A stretch of 64,000 bases of DNA from UBA2336 sp964419145 (GTDB taxonomy: Bacteria > Bacteroidota > Bacteroidia > Cytophagales > Cyclobacteriaceae), in the NCBI GenBank assembly GCA_964419145.1, contig CAYQOM010000002.1, forward strand, positions 124,001 to 188,000, given 5' to 3'. The translations under genes were made by a program, and so were the position numbers. How positions within the stretch are numbered: the first letter of the stretch is position 1; each line of letters opens with the position of its first letter. A model generated the notes under the pieces. That model searched no databases, had not been told where the DNA came from, and worked only from the letters and a program-made list of their open reading frames with translations. Of this stretch, positions 61,520 through 64,000 are shown piece by piece.

Positions 61520-62534
61520 GTTTCAACCCGTGGGTCCCGTCATACTTGCCATTGAATCATCGTGCGATGAAACATCTGCCGCGTTAATTAGAAACGGCAA
61601 GGTACTCAATAATATTATCGCTACACAGGCAGTGCATCAGAAATATGGGGGGGTGGTGCCTGAACTCGCATCACGTGCACACCAACGAAATATCGTTATG
61701 GTGGTTGAGGAGGCGCTGACTTCGGCTGGTGTATCTTTGGCTGAGATAGATGCCCTGGCGTTTACCCGTGGGCCGGGGTTAATGGGTTCTTTACTGGTGG
61801 GTGTTTCTTTTGTGAAGGGCCTGGCGCTTGCACTGAATAAACCCCTGATAGAAGTAAACCACATGCGGGCTCACGTGTTGTCGCACTTTATCGATGATCC
61901 TAAACCAGCCTTTCCGTTCCTGTGTTTAACGGTAAGTGGCGGGCACACGCAGTTGATTGTTGTTAAGGACTATCTGGAGATGGAAGTAATTGGTGAAACG
62001 CAAGATGATGCTGTAGGGGAGGCCTTTGACAAAGCAGCAAAAATTATGGGGTTGCCTTATCCCGGTGGCCCGTTAATCGATCAATATGCACAGTCGGGAA
62101 ATCCAAAGGCATATGCATTTTCTAAAACAAGTATGCCTGGCCTTGATTTTTCATTCAGTGGTATTAAAACAGCATTTCTGTATTTCATTCGTGATGAGCG
62201 CAAAAAGAACCCAGCTTTTGTTGAAGAAAACCTGAACGACATTTGTGCCAGCATTCAGCATCACTTGGTTACCATGCTTACGGAAAAGCTGGTACAGGCC
62301 AGCGAAGAAACAGGCATTAAACAAATTGCAATAGCGGGTGGTGTTTCAGCTAACTCTGGGCTAAGGAATGCATTAAAAGAACTGGCCGTGAATAATAATT
62401 GGGATTTGTTTATACCCGCGTTTGAATATTGCACAGATAATGCAGGCATGATTGCCATGGCTGCTCATTATCAATATCAAAAGGGAATATTCAGTACCTT
62501 GGAAGTTTCACCATTAGCCCGAATGCCCATTTAG
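61518..62534 (+). CDS. tsaD: tRNA N6-adenosine threonylcarbamoyltransferase
   Basis: Final enzyme of the t6A tRNA modification. 338 aa ASKHA-fold: ILAIESSCDETSAA, YGGVVPELASRAHQRNI, metal-binding His in HMRAHVLSH, SGGHTQL, and IAGGVSANSGLR. The longer open frame starts at 61470, but ATG 61518 or GTG 61533 precede the conserved ILAIESSCDET. ATG 61518 shares the CATG with the tamB start, so both genes begin with no spacer. The thioesterase and smpB follow. Confidence 0.96.
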   Translation: MFQPVGPVILAIESSCDETSAALIRNGKVLNNIIATQAVHQKYGGVVPELASRAHQRNIVMVVEEALTSAGVSLAEIDALAFTRGPGLMGSLLVGVSFVKGLALALNKPLIEVNHMRAHVLSHFIDDPKPAFPFLCLTVSGGHTQLIVVKDYLEMEVIGETQDDAVGEAFDKAAKIMGLPYPGGPLIDQYAQSGNPKAYAFSKTSMPGLDFSFSGIKTAFLYFIRDERKKNPAFVEENLNDICASIQHHLVTMLTEKLVQASEETGIKQIAIAGGVSANSGLRNALKELAVNNNWDLFIPAFEYCTDNAGMIAMAAHYQYQKGIFSTLEVSPLARMPI

Positions 62535-62535
62535 T

Positions 62536-62922
62536 ATGAAACAGATTTTTAAACCGGGTGATCAGAAAATCTATGAGCGTGTTGTTCAGGAGGGTGACAT
62601 GGCAGCTTTCCATGGTGAGGTTGTGCATCCTGTTTGCTCAACGTTTGCATTGGCCCGCGACATTGAATGGTCTACCCGATTGTTTGTATTGGACATGCGG
62701 GAAGACGATGAAGAGGGTATCGGAACATTTTTGAGTGTGGAGCATAAATCTCCGGCATTCGTTAATGAAAAGCTTACCATTGAAGCAACAGTTGATCGCA
62801 TTACTGGACATGAATTGATTTGCTCGTATATTGCCCGGGTTGGAGAACGGGTTGTAGCTACAGGTAAAACCGGGCAAAAAATTTTGAAACGGGAAAAAAT
62901 TGCACGATTGTTTCAGCAATAG
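62536..62922 (+). CDS. hotdog-fold thioesterase (FlK-like)
   Basis: 128 aa. Hotdog core HPVCSTFALARDIEWSTRLFVLDM and the FLSVEHKSPAFVNEKLTIEATVDRITGHELICSYIARVGERVVATGKTGQKIL pattern of the fluoroacetyl-CoA thioesterase-like/acyl-CoA-binding branch. The true acyl substrate is unknown. 1 bp after tsaD and 5 bp before smpB, so it is cotranscribed with translation genes. Confidence 0.85.
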   Translation: MKQIFKPGDQKIYERVVQEGDMAAFHGEVVHPVCSTFALARDIEWSTRLFVLDMREDDEEGIGTFLSVEHKSPAFVNEKLTIEATVDRITGHELICSYIARVGERVVATGKTGQKILKREKIARLFQQ

Positions 62923-62927
62923 GTAAC

Positions 62928-63386
62928 ATGGCAAAGCGGTTTACAAATGATATTAACATACGGAACAAGCGCGCAGGCTTTGAGTTTGAGTTGCTGGATA
63001 AATACATTGCCGGCCTGGTATTAAAAGGAACGGAAATAAAATCCATTAAAGAAGGAAAGGTTAACCTACAGGATGGCTATTGTTACTTCAATAATGGCGA
63101 GCTGTTTGTAAAGGCAATTAACATTACCCCTTACGCACAAGGCACACATTATAATCACGAAGCCGGGCGAGAACGCAAACTGTTATTGAAGCGCACGGAA
63201 CTTCGTAAATTGGAAGCCAAGGTTTCAGAAAAAGGATTGACGTTGGTTCCGGTCCGACTTTTTATTAATGATCGTGGCTTTGCTAAATTGGAGATTGCGC
63301 TTGCAAGAGGTAAGAAGGTACACGATAAGCGCGACAGCATTAAAGAGCGCGATATAAAACGGGAACTAAGCAGGGTTAAATTTTAA
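62928..63386 (+). CDS. smpB: SsrA-binding protein SmpB
   Basis: Delivers tmRNA to stalled ribosomes in trans-translation. 152 aa OB-fold: NIRNKRAGFEFELLDKYIAGLVLKGTEIKSI, VKAINITPYAQGTHYNHE and KLLLKRTELRKLEAKV. The basic tail KKVHDKRDSIKERDIKREL is typical. With the Rqc2-like gene (18610-20157), the window holds parts of two rescue routes. The stop overlaps the next ATG by one base. Confidence 0.97.
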   Translation: MAKRFTNDINIRNKRAGFEFELLDKYIAGLVLKGTEIKSIKEGKVNLQDGYCYFNNGELFVKAINITPYAQGTHYNHEAGRERKLLLKRTELRKLEAKVSEKGLTLVPVRLFINDRGFAKLEIALARGKKVHDKRDSIKERDIKRELSRVKF

Positions 63387-64000
63387 TGGTGAATAACGGA
63401 CTACCAGAATTCGGAGTATGCAGGCTGAGCATAGTGCCCATGCGGGCAGAACCTTCTCATCGCGCTGAGCAGGTTTCGCAATTGCTATTTGGGGATCATT
63501 ATGAAGTGCATGAAATAAGCAAAGACAAACGCTGGCTTCGTATTCACATGTATTACGATCAGTGTGAAGGATGGATTGACTTTCGTCAGCATCATCCGAT
63601 ATCCAGGGAATACTATGATTACATCAACCGTGCTGATTTTAAGATTACCACGGATCCATCCTCTACCATTTTATACAACAAAAGTCCGTTGATGATTTTA
63701 ATGGGAAGCATCATTCCCATCTCCGGTTCAGAGTTGTTTAAGATGGAGGAACAGTTTGCGTTTAATGGTGATTCAAAAAGCCTGGGTGTAAAACGCGAAG
63801 CTGATTACCTGAAAACGATCGCCATGAAATACCTAAACGCTCCCTATCAATGGGGTGGTAAATCATTGTTTGGTATTGATGATGCCGGATTGGTGCAGAT
63901 GATCTTTAAGATTTGCGGGTATCGTTTAGGACGAACTGTTGCTGAGCAGGCCCGGTATGGAAAATCAGTGGCCAGCCTGGCAGATGCACAGCCCGGAGAT
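63386..64000 (+). CDS. SH3/NlpC-P60-like protein, 3'-truncated, catalytic Cys replaced by Asp
   Basis: Not closed within the window: 205 codons without a stop from ATG 63386 (TAATG overlap with smpB) to the right edge. Residues 1-125 read as two SH3-like strands regions (FGVCRLSIVPMRAEPSHRAE.., RWLRIHMYYDQCEGWID). From about 137 the NlpC/P60 core begins (YLNAPYQWGGKSLFGID). Catalytic D-C-S-G is here D165-D166-A167-G168, so the nucleophile Cys is lost. The expected following GRT.. EQARYG replaces the usual R-D-A-QQ.. stretch. The catalytic His lies beyond the window. The sequence predicts a cell-wall-binding, non-cleaving protein. Confidence 0.85.
   Translation, partial: MVNNGLPEFGVCRLSIVPMRAEPSHRAEQVSQLLFGDHYEVHEISKDKRWLRIHMYYDQCEGWIDFRQHHPISREYYDYINRADFKITTDPSSTILYNKSPLMILMGSIIPISGSELFKMEEQFAFNGDSKSLGVKREADYLKTIAMKYLNAPYQWGGKSLFGIDDAGLVQMIFKICGYRLGRTVAEQARYGKSVASLADAQPGD

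Overview
The window looks like a chromosomal segment from a member of the Bacteroidota, most likely order Cytophagales. The family content shows this: an arginine cluster with a succinyl/acetyl-ornithine-type transcarbamylase, an IPExxxVDY protein next to pyruvate kinase, exbB followed by two exbD genes, a single-chain E1 2-oxoacid dehydrogenase, YfhO, a UMF1-type MFS carrier and SpsE/SpsF-type sugar acid genes. Several gene starts are also preceded by the Bacteroidota sigma-A signature (TTTG or TTG, 19-21 nt, TAnnTTTG). Most of the window is housekeeping; no phage, transposase or CRISPR array was seen.

Layout. 1-4326 is an arginine operon (argF' type, argB, argE, argH) carrying several palindromic repeats, two of them inside coding sequence. 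4348-8762 holds a small membrane protein, a Ste24/M48 protease, a one-POTRA BamA/TamA-like outer-membrane protein and lgt. 8814-12982 (minus) is acpP-fabF-rnc-nadE. 13098-14984 is IPExxxVDY plus pyk. 14992-15813 is a universal stress protein broken by an in-frame TAG, divergent from a P-type cation ATPase. 18610-21207 (minus) has an Rqc2/NFACT protein, an MBL hydrolase and a small conserved protein. miaA follows, then a NarL-type regulator with a propeller-sensor kinase.

26099-34598 is a surface-glycan accessory region: two hexapeptide acyltransferases, a CMP-sugar synthetase-like protein, a NeuB/SpsE-like synthase, a GT2 fused to a second cytidylyltransferase-like domain, a DUF115/sialyltransferase-like protein, a GT2, YfhO and, just beyond, a flippase. 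After ruvC come a GT2, a SpoIIE phosphatase, a polysaccharide deacetylase, a glycosyltransferase, TatD and asparaginase.

42823-43138 has a tRNA-Ser(GGA) followed by two tandem copies of its own 3' half with insertions in the T-loop. Then come exbB-hyp-exbD-exbD, a UMF1 transporter, AMP nucleosidase, a stand-alone HsdR_N nuclease domain, divergent ald and E1 genes, a lipoprotein, a LuxE-like protein, an unlisted 41-aa lipoprotein, a sigma-54-type response regulator without its DNA-binding domain, rnpB (RNase P RNA), a YbjN-like protein, a DUF2279-type protein, tamB, tsaD, a thioesterase, smpB, and a truncated NlpC/P60-like gene whose catalytic Cys is replaced by Asp.

The points most worth a second look are the tRNA-Ser 3'-half repeats, the repeats absorbed into arginine-biosynthesis proteins, the amber-interrupted stress protein, the GT2-cytidylyltransferase fusion, the orphan terminators and small-RNA candidate at 25788-25953, and the catalytically dead-looking NlpC/P60 protein. 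I found no clearly new defence or mobile system.
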